A DNA stretch of 64,000 bases from Sulfuricella sp. T08 (GCF_000971475.1 NZ_DF967533.1:1-64000), one strand, 5' to 3'; positions 1-8,492 are shown, numbered from the stretch's first letter. Translations and numbers: made by a program. Notes: generated from the sequence alone by a model not told the origin.

Positions 1-281
1 CACTCGTTCCCGAGTAGGTCAGTGTATAAACGTGGGTCAAAATTCCATGCAAATCTCTATGGTTAGTGGGTCAGTTTTAAACGCAAATCAACAAGCTATC
101 CCAACGAACCGGAACCAACCCAAAACCTTTTTTTGATAAAACAAAGCCGCAGGCCAGGCTGCTTTGCCTGGCTTACCTAATGAGCTAGGTGTAGATACCG
201 AGGGGTGGGAAACATTTCTATCGGTTTTTACTTGTCTATAGTTTTTTACTATCGCCGCTTATGGCAAGGGTTCTAGTTTCA
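1..281. other. Left edge, no gene recognised
   Basis: AT-rich sequence with no open frame that looks coding on either strand and no RNA gene that I can recognise. A short GC-rich inverted segment near 150-175 could be a hairpin, but it is not followed by a clean T-run. The region belongs to the accessory stretch left of the tRNA-Ser/integrase pair. Confidence 0.4.
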
Positions 282-542
282 TTACTCATCAGAAAATTCA
301 TCCAGGCTTGGCCTTCGTCTCTCAGACACCACAAACGCCAGCAATATGGCAACCGCAAATTCGTACCGTGTCCAGAAATCAAGCATCTCATCTTGATTAT
401 GGCTCTGCAAATCCTCTGTGAGCCGCTCTTCAACATCAATTTCAAAAAGTGCTAGCAAGCGGTTCAGCCCACCCATCACCAACTGGACATCCGACAACCG
501 TTTTTCCTGCCCGTCCAACCAAAGATCTTTAACCGCGCCCAT
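282..542 (-). CDS. Small hypothetical protein (86 aa)
   Basis: I do not recognise this protein. It is 86 residues long, acidic and probably mostly helical. A hydrophobic stretch near residues 62-71 (FAVAILLAFVV) sits among charged residues, so a buried helix is more likely than a membrane span. The frame is preferred over the overlapping frames because its composition is balanced and it has many acidic residues. It lies upstream of the diguanylate cyclase gene on the opposite side of a 270-bp gap, with no sign of an operon. Existence is moderately likely; function is unknown. Confidence 0.45.
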   Translation of the reverse strand: MGAVKDLWLDGQEKRLSDVQLVMGGLNRLLALFEIDVEERLTEDLQSHNQDEMLDFWTRYEFAVAILLAFVVSERRRPSLDEFSDE

Positions 543-815
543 GCTTTTACTCCTCTAACATGAGCGCGCATCCTAGTACTTTTTCAGGCGCTTTTCCAGC
601 AGACTTCTAGAACCGTTTTTATTAGTATCCAGGTTGAAATCCAATTCCGGATATTTAGATGCTGGCAGCGTCATTTCCATGCTACATTGGATCGGTTTGG
701 CACTGTGGCAACACCGACTGCTACGTGCCAAGAACAGACTCCCAGAGAGATGGAGCGACCGACCGAAATGTATTGAAAGCTGCCCTACAGGGGAGGGCGT
801 TATATGTTTTTGCCG

Positions 816-1775
816 TTACTCGGCGATTTTAAAGCGATTCCTGCCTGACTGCTTGGCCTCGTAGAGCGCCTTATCGGCACGGAGGAGAAGGGAATGGCCA
901 TTTTCATCCGGTTTTAGCTGCGCAAGGCCGCCGCTAAAAGTGGCCTCAATTCTTTTACCCTCATAAATCATGGGGGATTTCTGGATGACTTGTCTCAGGC
1001 GGTCTATTACGAAATTAGCGCCACGGATGTCGGAGTCCGGCAGGACAATGAGGAATTCCTCGCCACCGTAACGCACCAGGACATCGGCCTCGCGCATTAC
1101 CGATTTGATTACGGTACTGAGGTGGACGAGCATTGCATCCCCGGCATCATGGCCATGCTTGTCATTGATGCGTTTGAAATGATCGATATCGAGCATCGCC
1201 ATGCTTAGAGAAGTTTTGTTTCGCTTGGCACGGGCAATTTCCCGCGTAAGTGCCATGTCCATACCGCGCCGGTTTTGTGCGCCGGTCAGTGTGTCTTCCT
1301 GCAACCACTGACGCGTTTCCTTCATCTCCTCCTGGATGTGCTCCATGGTGAGGCGGGAGGCGATGATGTCTTCATGCGTATCTTCGACGCAGCTGTTGAG
1401 GGCGCCGGTTGCGGTAATGATCGAATTGAGCAACTGCTGGATGCGAGCCTTTTCTTCGGTAGCACAGAGATCCTCAAGCGATTGCTTGATTTCCCGGTTG
1501 CCGGTTTGGAGGTCAGACGCCAGACTGCCGGTTTTCTCTGACATGTGGACTAACATTTCCCGAATCATTTCCAGCAAGCCGGTGCAGCGCTCATTACTGA
1601 CCTTCTCCTGTGGGGGCTGAGTGCCGGAAATTTCGTAGTAAGCCTTGGCGTAATTTTCCGGCGTGGGCGGCAGCGCTTCTTCTGTTAGTTTATGCAACGC
1701 TGCCCGCGCAATATCCGCAGGAGATTGGGGAACGCTACCAAGTTTGGAGGATAAGAGTGACATACTGGTAAGCAT
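816..1775 (-). CDS. Diguanylate cyclase (GGDEF domain)
   Basis: Predicted to make cyclic di-GMP from two GTP. Residues 1-150 form a helical N-terminal region with no recognised sensor domain and no membrane span, so the protein is probably cytoplasmic. The GGDEF domain starts at about residue 160 (DTLTGAQNRRGMD). The active-site loop reads RYGGEEF, an active variant in known cyclases. An inhibitory I-site RxxD (READ) sits five residues before it, so feedback inhibition by the product is likely. A second methionine at residue 5 is an alternative start, and no strong ribosome binding site decides between them. The gene lies in the accessory region next to an IHF-like gene. Confidence 0.93.
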   Translation of the reverse strand: MLTSMSLLSSKLGSVPQSPADIARAALHKLTEEALPPTPENYAKAYYEISGTQPPQEKVSNERCTGLLEMIREMLVHMSEKTGSLASDLQTGNREIKQSLEDLCATEEKARIQQLLNSIITATGALNSCVEDTHEDIIASRLTMEHIQEEMKETRQWLQEDTLTGAQNRRGMDMALTREIARAKRNKTSLSMAMLDIDHFKRINDKHGHDAGDAMLVHLSTVIKSVMREADVLVRYGGEEFLIVLPDSDIRGANFVIDRLRQVIQKSPMIYEGKRIEATFSGGLAQLKPDENGHSLLLRADKALYEAKQSGRNRFKIAE

Positions 1776-1854
1776 ATTACTACGAGCAGTGAAAGTGGTC
1801 GAGCCAGGAATCAGCCGTAACCATCATGGTTGAGATGAACGGAGGTTAAGGAGG

Positions 1855-2214
1855 TTATAGTTGGGCGGGATTCCGGGCGGGGATTTGGTATTGATTGCTC
1901 CACGGATTGTCAGTGGCAGCCAGAGGTGGTTGAAGACAGGCATCCACACGTTTTTTCATTTCAATTCCAGGTTTAAAAAAAAAAACGGACTTGGCTGGAA
2001 CCATGATCCTCTCACCCGTTTTAGGGTTTCTACCCATTCTTGGATTCTTGTGGTTGAGTGAAAATGAACCAAACCCCCTGATTTCCACCCGGCCACCGTT
2101 AGCCATAGCATTCTTGATGGCATCCAGGATAAGTGTCACGGAGACTTCTGCATCTTCGGATGTGAGATTTCGGAATTGGTTAGCGAGGTTGGTGATTAGT
2201 TGTGAGCGGTTCAT
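1855..2214 (-). CDS. IHF-beta-like / HU-family DNA-binding protein
   Basis: A member of the HU/IHF family that bends DNA as a dimer. Residues 1-92 align by eye with the ihfB product of the same window (34105-34386). They share the hallmark RGFGSFSLN core and the GRNPKTG arm that carries the intercalating proline. It differs by a C-terminal extension of about 27 residues rich in P, Q and N, which the housekeeping copy lacks. The codons for SVFFFKPG contain a run of eleven identical bases, a possible slippage site. Its place in the integrase-linked region suggests an accessory paralogue, perhaps an accessory factor for the mobile element; that role is inference. Confidence 0.9.
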   Translation of the reverse strand: MNRSQLITNLANQFRNLTSEDAEVSVTLILDAIKNAMANGGRVEIRGFGSFSLNHKNPRMGRNPKTGERIMVPAKSVFFFKPGIEMKKRVDACLQPPLAATDNPWSNQYQIPARNPAQL

Positions 2215-2303
2215 TTTTAATTATTGTGGCCTAACAATTGTCATTCAAATACCTAGTGTGTGTTTTTCTGAAAGTGCGCTTGTAGTTCCAGTGCCAAATC
2301 AGG

Positions 2304-2507
2304 CTACCGCGAGTAACCACACGTAGCAAAACAGTCGTTGCGCCACGGGCAGTCTGGCTGATCGCACTCGCTGTTGAGAGCCGTAGCGAAGCAGTCAGCG
2401 TGGCCCTCCGACTGCTGGATTTTTCGGATCAGCTCTGTTTTAGATAAGCCGGTGATTTTTATGCGATGCTTATGCGCGATATCGCGTATTTCTTCTGGCG
2501 GCTTCAT
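2304..2507 (-). CDS. Small SAP-domain protein with cysteine cluster
   Basis: A 67-residue protein. Residues 1-33 resemble a SAP / Rho N-terminal-like helix-hairpin (EIRDIAHKHRIKITGLSKTE), a fold often used for nucleic acid binding. Residues 37-63 hold five cysteines with the motif DCFAT occurring twice (ADCFAT and NDCFAT) around CDQPDC, which suggests a small metal or structural site. Proteins with this SAP plus DCFATA...CDQ...WR.DC layout recur in proteobacteria as unnamed SAP-domain proteins. The function is not known to me. It is transcribed in the same direction as the IHF-like gene with a gap of about 90 bp. Confidence 0.85.
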   Translation of the reverse strand: MKPPEEIRDIAHKHRIKITGLSKTELIRKIQQSEGHADCFATALNSECDQPDCPWRNDCFATCGYSR

Positions 2508-3322
2508 GAAATCACCATCAATAGTAAAGCCTAGAAAATGTTATGCTGAATTTAATCAGGTTGTATGGTCAGCCAATTCTCGCACCCCGGATCGGTTGCC
2601 CGCTTTTTCGATACCAGCGGGTTGCTTGGACTGACTTCGTCTAAAGATATTTTACATTCCCCAAGAAAATGTTGCCAACTCTTCGTGTAACCTTTTTGGA
2701 TGACTCGATCCCCACCCCAATGAAGGCAGGTGTGGCAAAAAACCGACGTCAGCGACGTGAAGACAAATTGAGTGGAGTGCCCCATGATTCCTCCCGGCAT
2801 TATTGGATCGTGTTAAAAGCCCCCTGACTCTTAATAACCCACTACGGGGAAACTCTGGAGGAGAGACCGGCCGGTTGTTTTGATTTGAGCCAGGGGGAAT
2901 CTTCGACCACAGCTTCATTATGCAGATCACACGGAAAAACAATATCGGGGAAACTACTATTTATTTGTTGGTGGCAACCCTAGCTTGCTTTTTTAAGCAT
3001 GTACAAAATTAGGGTTGATTCACGAAGCATCAGGTTCCCTGAACAAATAGGAAGTCTGCTTACGCTGCATTGGATACGGTGGCGCACCATGTGGTGACAG
3101 GCCGCACAGGGTCGAGAGTACTCAGTCATCTTTCTCCAGACCAGCCCTTGGCTTGGATTCCAGGCGCAATGGGTGCTCTGTGCCAAACCAACTGAAACGG
3201 CAGCCAAAAACTGCGCCGCTACGATGATATGAATTATCATTAGAAATGAAGGTGTCTACTAGAACTAGGGTAATCCAGAGAGACTTGAATATGCCCAGAA
3301 GAGTTCGTGGCACAATAGAACA
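2508..3322. other. 815-bp stretch without a convincing gene
   Basis: Several minus-strand frames of 63-96 codons are open here (2552-2800, 2652-2942, 2980-3240, 3122-3313), but they overlap one another, are rich in H, C, W and S, and show no family motif. The frame at 2980-3240 begins with a hydrophobic segment and then has a CAACHH sequence; it could be a decayed haem- or metal-binding protein, but I cannot support that. I treat the stretch as non-coding or decayed DNA. Confidence 0.4.
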
Positions 3323-4051
3323 ATGATTCCTTCTTCCCCTCGGCTTACTTGGATATTCTTGCTGGTCAGTTCCCTGGCTTTTTATGGGCCGGGCCTTTTG
3401 GCGCCTGCGGCCTGGGACAAGAACGCGACCTATTTGCTGATTTACAATCTATACCAAGGTGTATTGGTGGTGGCGTGGTTCTGGTTCGGGCCAGCTATCT
3501 GCCGGGCACTTGTTGTGGAGAAGGTCGTTGCCGGGCCTTTACGCCAAGCGGTGGACCATACCCTGGCAGGGCTACATAAGAGCAAAGGGCAGATCCAACT
3601 GACCGAGATACCCGTCATTCTGGCGAAATATTCAGCCCCGTTCATCGTCACTGCCGGGTTGTTACCAGGGCAAAGCCAGGTGTTTATCTCCTCCGCCTTG
3701 GCGGAACAACTTGGGGTAAACGGGCTTCGCTTTCTCTTGGCGCGTGCCTTAGTGCATGGCAACTTGTCCCAGCGTCTGGCCTCTCTATTGCCGGTACTGG
3801 TTTTGACGGTGATGTTTCCAGATACGCCCTGGGACGCGATGACTTGGCTCGGCTCGGCTGGATTTCTCGTGTGCTGGCTGGCGATTCATTGGTTCTTCGA
3901 ACTGTGCGCTGATCGTCAAGCGGCTCTAGCCTTGGGGCTTGGGGCAGAAGAGGGGCTGCGGGAAGTTTTGGTGGCCAATGCTTCGCCCGTCGGCTGGCTT
4001 TCCGTACAGCCACCCATCCGCTGGCGTTTGCACATGGTGGCGGGTGGATAA
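3323..4051 (+). CDS. M48-like membrane protein with degenerate zinc site
   Basis: A 242-residue protein with two hydrophobic segments near the N-terminus (about residues 8-28 and 38-60) and another pair around residues 152-195, so it is an inner membrane protein. It resembles M48 peptidases: the segment LARALVHG aligns with the usual LAHELAHI, and a later ELCADRQAA matches the conserved E..AD motif that supplies the third zinc ligand. In this copy the first histidine and the catalytic glutamate of HExxH are R and A, while the second histidine is kept. It is therefore probably not an active protease. No partner gene is evident; the next gene is convergent. Confidence 0.65.
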   Translation: MIPSSPRLTWIFLLVSSLAFYGPGLLAPAAWDKNATYLLIYNLYQGVLVVAWFWFGPAICRALVVEKVVAGPLRQAVDHTLAGLHKSKGQIQLTEIPVILAKYSAPFIVTAGLLPGQSQVFISSALAEQLGVNGLRFLLARALVHGNLSQRLASLLPVLVLTVMFPDTPWDAMTWLGSAGFLVCWLAIHWFFELCADRQAALALGLGAEEGLREVLVANASPVGWLSVQPPIRWRLHMVAGG

Positions 4052-4080
4052 ACCTGCCATTGGGCCATCGCTCTGGAACG

Positions 4081-4503
4081 TTAAACGGGGTGCGTTCGCT
4101 GGCTCTGCATTGAAATAGGGCGAAGGTGCATCGGGCAGTCAACACAAAGATCACTGTCATCTATTTTGTCAGATAAGCATTGCCCAATCATATTTGCATA
4201 CTCACTACCCAATTCTTTTCTAAACCTTTCTGAGTGGTTAAATAAGTACACCGTGATTTGGGATTGAAGGCATTGGACGGACTTTGCAGCATTGGCACGA
4301 GAATACCTATCCCAGATAAACTCATCTGGTAATGTTGAACCAGTCATCCTCATTTCATCTGTGTAGCCTAATGCCCTATAAAATTCGTCAAAATCACTGA
4401 TTTGGTGGAACACAACGCCATCTGCAACAATGCACCCAAAGTCCTTTTGCGACGGACTTGAAAGGTTGTATGAAAAGCGCGGTATTTGTTTTGGGCTATT
4501 CAT
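4081..4503 (-). CDS. Hypothetical protein (140 aa)
   Basis: I do not recognise this protein. It is soluble and begins with a plausible ATG at 4503. The C-terminal third contains CLSDKIDDSDLCVDCPMH, with three cysteines and a histidine that could bind a metal, although cysteine pairs in short unknown proteins are weak evidence. It converges with the M48-like gene (30 bp between stops) and diverges from the ribbon-helix-helix gene. Base composition is more AT-rich than the core genes, in keeping with the accessory setting. Confidence 0.55.
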   Translation of the reverse strand: MNSPKQIPRFSYNLSSPSQKDFGCIVADGVVFHQISDFDEFYRALGYTDEMRMTGSTLPDEFIWDRYSRANAAKSVQCLQSQITVYLFNHSERFRKELGSEYANMIGQCLSDKIDDSDLCVDCPMHLRPISMQSQRTHPV

Positions 4504-4696
4504 AATTTAACTACGCTAGTAATTATGGATACTAATCTACGCCTATTCTGATTTTCTCAAATAGGGAATTCCCCTATATTGGTAGTAAGAAGTGGTCCCG
4601 GGAATTCAGGTAGCCGGATAAATGGCAGCCTTGCCAGATTAGGTAATAACCACTTCACCTCACCGGCTTAAGCATCTTCTTGTGCGCAGTAGATCG

Positions 4697-4725
4697 TCGG
4701 CAGTCCCCATCCCTGCCTGTATAAT
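4697..4725 (+). promoter_or_regulatory. Putative sigma-70 promoter for the ribbon-helix-helix gene
   Basis: A -10 box matching TATAAT exactly lies at 4720-4725, with a -35 candidate TCGGCA at 4697-4702 and a 17-bp spacer. The start codon follows 35 bp downstream of the -10 box. Confidence 0.5.
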
Positions 4726-4760
4726 ACGATCACTTCAATGTCCTAGCCAAACCGAGCCAC

Positions 4761-5069
4761 ATGCCAAAACGCCCAGGGTGGGTGACACTGCAAACGCGCG
4801 TCCCCCTCTCCGTCCACCAGCAACTTGCCGTGCGTGCGGAAGAAGCAGAAAGATCCGTCAGCGCCGAGGTCAAGCTGATGCTCCGTGGCGATCCGCCGGC
4901 AGAGCTGACCTTCGAGACGCCACGATCTGCAAGGGATCCGGAGTGGCTGAGGGTAAACGTTGAATTACTCCCGGAACAGGCCGAAGCTATCCGAGTTGCA
5001 GCTAAAAAGTCTGGGGTCAGCGTGGCATCTTGGATTTATGCAGTGATCCGAGGGAAGCTTCAAGCCTAA
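4761..5069 (+). CDS. Protein with two ribbon-helix-helix units
   Basis: A 102-residue probable DNA-binding protein. Residues 7-43 (start VTLQTRVPLSVHQQL) have the short strand plus two helices of an Arc/MetJ-type fold. Residues 63-101 (LRVNVELLPEQAEAI ... VASWIYAVIRGKL) look like a second copy of the same layout. Most such proteins carry one unit and dimerise; two in one chain could form the DNA-binding fold alone. A likely promoter lies just upstream. No toxin gene follows directly, so an antitoxin role is possible but unsupported; autoregulation of an element gene is equally possible. Confidence 0.7.
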   Translation: MPKRPGWVTLQTRVPLSVHQQLAVRAEEAERSVSAEVKLMLRGDPPAELTFETPRSARDPEWLRVNVELLPEQAEAIRVAAKKSGVSVASWIYAVIRGKLQA

Positions 5070-5476
5070 CCGGTCGTCTGCCGGCCTAGGGTGCATCGTC
5101 GGCGCTCCGCCCTACCCTACCCCCTACATCCCCACACAAAACCCTCTCGCCGGCACCCCTGACGCCTACACCAACGCCCCAGGTCATAGGCACCACGATC
5201 CTACTCACCCAGACACCTTTGCTTGCCCATCGCAACAGCCAACCTAATCGTCTGATCCTACCCTTCAGCAGCCACCAATTCCGGTCTTTGAACACAACAA
5301 TCCTAACCATCTGATAACAAAGCAATAGAAGAAAGGCCACCTCACTGCGAGGTGGCCTTTTTCATTTTTCTGTGTTGGTTTTTACAGAAAGAGCCAAATA
5401 GCTAAGAAACGGTTGCTATACCGTACTCACTATAAATAAATGTAGCGAACCAACCAACTCGAAAAAGGGTATACAG
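5070..5476. other. Intergenic stretch holding one strong terminator
   Basis: No convincing gene. A minus-strand frame at 5086-5340 is rich in V, G, W and R and looks like a shadow of C-rich DNA. The only clear element is the terminator at 5332-5365. The last 75 bp probably hold the promoter of the next gene, but I see no good -35/-10 pair. Confidence 0.5.
5332..5365 (+). terminator. Intrinsic terminator
   Basis: A perfect 12-bp stem (AAAGGCCACCTC at 5332-5343 with GAGGTGGCCTTT at 5349-5360) and a 5-base loop ACTGC, followed by TTCATTTTT. It lies 260 bp after the ribbon-helix-helix gene and before the next plus-strand gene. Confidence 0.85.
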
Positions 5477-5950
5477 ATGAAAAACGAATGCTCGATGGAT
5501 GCTGACAAATACTTTATCAAGGCCAACAAACCCATAGAAAAATCACAGCCTCACTATTATGATTTTAGAGATCCTAATGGCCAGACTTTCTACATCTCAG
5601 AAGAATGGGTTAAAGATGAACCGGGCGGCCAGCCCTACATAATCCCTGTGAACCTACGCGATATTACCAAGCACTTGATACAGATGCGTGATGAGGTACG
5701 TTTATGGACTCCTGAGTGGGTACGCGGCGAGCCCAGCATAGGAGTCGTAAAGGCCATTCTCCTGCTAGATGGTGGCCTCACCGCTGCCGGAAAATTTGGC
5801 ACTGATGATTGCTGGTGTGAGCAGGCTACAGGGTATCCCATTGAACCCCACGAAACCATCTATGCTTGGTCCCCTATCACCAGCCTGTCTAAACTAGCTT
5901 TTTTACCTGCGGGACTGCACTTCGAAGCTTTGACCAATCAATTCTATTGA
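5477..5950 (+). CDS. Hypothetical protein (157 aa)
   Basis: I do not recognise this protein. It is soluble, with many aromatic residues and prolines. The middle (about residues 62-105) carries TPEWVRGEPS and a VVKAILLLDGG segment, suggesting an alpha/beta core. An AAAGGG ribosome binding site stands 8 bases before the ATG, which supports the start. The next gene (5974) follows after 23 bp in the same direction, and a terminator-like hairpin follows that, so the two probably form a two-gene unit. The pair is embedded in the integrase-linked region and may be element cargo. Confidence 0.6.
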   Translation: MKNECSMDADKYFIKANKPIEKSQPHYYDFRDPNGQTFYISEEWVKDEPGGQPYIIPVNLRDITKHLIQMRDEVRLWTPEWVRGEPSIGVVKAILLLDGGLTAAGKFGTDDCWCEQATGYPIEPHETIYAWSPITSLSKLAFLPAGLHFEALTNQFY

Positions 5951-5973
5951 GAAGACCATGCCCATAAAAACTA

Positions 5974-6231
5974 ATGAAAGATTTCCAAATGGCGACTATC
6001 ACTACCCGCATGCCTTACGTTAAATGCCTACCGATCTACAGGGACGGCCGCCAGAAAGCATCTGCCGCTATCGATAGCTACTTGCTCGGACTGGTGGATG
6101 CAAAAATAGGTGTGGCAGCCCGGATCTCTCTCGTGAAAACAGCGGCTAAAGACTACTGTCAAGCCGATATTGACGCTGGCATTACGATGACCCGGCATGT
6201 TATCCGGGCCCTGATCAAAAGCCTGATATAA
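5974..6231 (+). CDS. Small hypothetical protein (85 aa)
   Basis: I do not recognise this protein. It is basic and probably mainly helical, with no membrane span. A second in-frame ATG at 5989 is an alternative start. It follows the 157-residue gene by 23 bp and precedes a hairpin at 6252-6290, consistent with co-transcription. Confidence 0.5.
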   Translation: MKDFQMATITTRMPYVKCLPIYRDGRQKASAAIDSYLLGLVDAKIGVAARISLVKTAAKDYCQADIDAGITMTRHVIRALIKSLI

Positions 6232-6251
6232 GAAAATCGGACGCCATAAAC

Positions 6252-6290
6252 AAGAGGGGGCCTGTCCAACGACAAAGCCCCGCCTCTTTT
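6252..6290 (+). terminator. Imperfect terminator hairpin
   Basis: AAGAGGGGGC at 6252-6261 can pair with GCCCCGCCTCTT at 6277-6288 with small bulges, followed by a T-run to 6290. It would end the two-gene unit 5477-6231. The remaining 340 bp up to the integrase stop holds no gene that I can see. Confidence 0.6.
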
Positions 6291-6633
6291 AATAACGATT
6301 TTAAAAGATCTTTAAAACCTGACCTTCCAGTCGAACCCATTTTAAACGTGCCGCAACAAGCACCCAACCCCTAAACACCACGTTCAGTTATTGTGCGGTT
6401 ATTAAGTCATTTCGAGTCTTTTTGTGTCCTCTGCCGTCTCTATGAACTCAGTGTTTACGGCCTTGATAGGCGCCATGCAGGTATTTCGCACGGGACTCAA
6501 AAGCCAGCGCTAGAAAAAGCGTGCCGGTTTTGCCTTTGAGGTTCTGGGTAGCCTTGACCCTACCTGGCCAGCACCAGCGGCCAACCCCCATATTTTAGGA
6601 CAAGTTCTGCCCGAAATTGCATAGACTTTCCGA

Positions 6634-8334
6634 TCATTTCGCTGCCACCTTCCCGCGCCTCCGATTCCGGCCTGCAATTCGCCGGCGCTCTGCATCAACT
6701 GCCAATGCCTTGATGTCATCCACGGTAGGTATAGGCGGCGGAGTCAGTACGACATTGAGATAGCAAACTTTGTCGAGTTCGCGCTTCAAGGTCTTAACCC
6801 CCGCAATCGAGCCATAACTACCGCCGACACCTGGAGTTTTATGACCGGTGATCGCATCATGGATTTCGGTTAAAAGGGGAACATTCCGCGCAGCGGTTTT
6901 AAAAGTGTGGCGAAAACTGTGAATGTCTTGCATGAAGCCATTTTCGCCAATCCGCTTTTTGACATGGGGAATGAACCAATCAGCCAACCCATCCGAACGG
7001 ACTAAGCCTGGAAACAGGTGTTCAGCGCCTGACGCCCTGACTGCCGCCACGTACTCTGGAAAACCAAGGCGCATAAGTTCAGCGTGCAGGGGGGTCATCC
7101 GCTCGCAGGTATCCTTTTTAAGCTTGCGCAGCTTGTTGTCCCTGAAGTGCAGGAAAAAGATTCCCTCAACCTCTCCGACTTCCTCTATCAGGAGGCCAGC
7201 AAGCTCTTCCCGTCGTGCGCCGGTGAACAGGGCCAGCAAGGGTATCCAGAGGGCGGCATGCTTGCCGGCCGACGCAGGGATATCGTTGAGTGTGGGAGGG
7301 TCGCGGAAGATTTCCCGCAATACGTCCACGGTAAATTCTTTCCGACTGCTCTTCGCCGTTTTTGCGCCCGCAACAGATACGCCATCGAATGGATCACGAC
7401 GGTCACCCATTTTCTCGTTGCGCAGTCCATACAGATAGAGGGTATGAGCCGCGTTTAGCCGCGTCAAAGCGGTTTTTGCTTGAACCTTCTTCACCAGCAG
7501 GTCACGCCATGCGACTGCCTGCGTGCGCGTGAGGACTGAGGGAAGGCATTCAGCGAATGAGCCCAAATCGCGAATTGCCCTACCGTACAGCGCTACGGTA
7601 CTGGCAGACAAATCCTTGTGGTGATCCAGGTAGTATTCCAGCAGCTCATCCCAAGTGCATGATGAGGTGTCGCTGCCACCCATTACAGACTTGGGCGCAG
7701 GAGGAGTCGGGATGGATTTGCCTTCTGCACGCTTGCTCAGGCTTTCGGCCACTTGGCGAAAGGCGGCCACGAATGGAATATAACGGGCATCTACTGGGCC
7801 GGCGGGGAGTTTGCCAGTCGCTTGCAGCATGAAAGCGGGAATGAGGGCTCGTAATTGGAGCAGTAGCTCTGCGTCACCCTTTACGCCTGGAGGGGGCAGT
7901 TCATCAGCGAGTCTGGCTTCCCGGTCTGGAGCGCGCTCTGCTTCTTTGCCAGATAAAACAGCCTCAAGTGCCGCCTTGTACACCGATTCGTCCGCAGCCA
8001 GCAGGGATGACTGCATGGTATCCGTAGCGAGTTGGATGTCCTCAGAGGTGATGGGCTGGCCTGAGGCCTTTTGGGTGCGGTTCAGATGCTCCAAGGCATC
8101 ATCAACCTCAACAGCGTAACGACGACCGAGGCGTTCCGCCTCGCGTCGGTTACCTGTCCCAAGCGAAAAACGCAGATAGCCGTTCCTTCCGACTAACTGA
8201 GTTCCGGAGGCCAGTTGAATAAACTGCCCTGCCAAGTGTTTGAGATTCCGGGAAAACCAGAATATCTGTCCGCGTGGTATCACGTACATAATCTTTGAGT
8301 CCTTAGCTACGTTTTTAGCTACAGTATTAGCCAC
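6634..8334 (-). CDS. Tyrosine recombinase / integrase
   Basis: A site-specific recombinase of the phage integrase family, 566 residues, longer than lambda-type enzymes. The first 210 residues are an atypical N-terminal extension. A SAM-like core-binding region follows (about 225-320). The catalytic domain shows the first arginine in TGARREELAGL, the HxxR box in HSFRHTFKTA, a histidine in GHKTPG and the nucleophilic tyrosine in GGSYGS. Its start lies 65 bp from the CCA end of tRNA-Ser(GCU), transcribed away from it, the usual position for an integrase of an element inserted at that tRNA end. Start codon alternatives are 8334 and 8289. The repeats around the start may be binding sites. Confidence 0.95.
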   Translation of the reverse strand: MANTVAKNVAKDSKIMYVIPRGQIFWFSRNLKHLAGQFIQLASGTQLVGRNGYLRFSLGTGNRREAERLGRRYAVEVDDALEHLNRTQKASGQPITSEDIQLATDTMQSSLLAADESVYKAALEAVLSGKEAERAPDREARLADELPPPGVKGDAELLLQLRALIPAFMLQATGKLPAGPVDARYIPFVAAFRQVAESLSKRAEGKSIPTPPAPKSVMGGSDTSSCTWDELLEYYLDHHKDLSASTVALYGRAIRDLGSFAECLPSVLTRTQAVAWRDLLVKKVQAKTALTRLNAAHTLYLYGLRNEKMGDRRDPFDGVSVAGAKTAKSSRKEFTVDVLREIFRDPPTLNDIPASAGKHAALWIPLLALFTGARREELAGLLIEEVGEVEGIFFLHFRDNKLRKLKKDTCERMTPLHAELMRLGFPEYVAAVRASGAEHLFPGLVRSDGLADWFIPHVKKRIGENGFMQDIHSFRHTFKTAARNVPLLTEIHDAITGHKTPGVGGSYGSIAGVKTLKRELDKVCYLNVVLTPPPIPTVDDIKALAVDAERRRIAGRNRRRGKVAAK

Positions 8335-8347
8335 AACGATTAGCTAC
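8303..8347. repeat. Four spaced copies of TTAGCTAC at the integrase start
   Basis: TTAGCTAC occurs at 8303-8310, 8315-8322 and 8340-8347, with a one-mismatch copy TTAGCCAC at 8327-8334, giving spacings of 12, 12 and 13 bp. The array covers the integrase start codon. Possible roles are arm-type integrase binding sites or an autoregulatory operator; this is inference. Confidence 0.7.
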
Positions 8348-8399
8348 AACTCATTGATTTAATAAATACTCTCAAACAATACAGGCAGTTGAGTAAACT

Positions 8400-8492
8400 T
8401 GGCGGAGAGAGAGGGATTCGAACCCTCGGTAAGGCTATAAACCCTACGCTCCCTTAGCAGGGGAGTACCTTCGACCACTCGGCCATCTCTCC
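8400..8492 (-). tRNA. tRNA-Ser(GCU)
   Basis: A 93-base class II tRNA on the minus strand with a 7-bp acceptor stem (GGAGAGA with TCTCTCC), discriminator G and an encoded CCA. The anticodon loop is CTGCTAA, giving GCU for serine AGC/AGU codons, and a long variable arm follows. The T-arm is GAGGGTTCGAATCCCTC. The integrase gene lies at its 3' end, so it is the likely attachment site of the element to the left. I found no second copy of the tRNA 3' end within the window. Confidence 0.97.

Noticed and set aside
2980-3313. Overlapping minus-strand frames with a CAACHH sequence as a cytochrome or metal protein
   Set aside because: No CxxCH motif, overlapping frames and no ribosome binding site; I could not support a gene.
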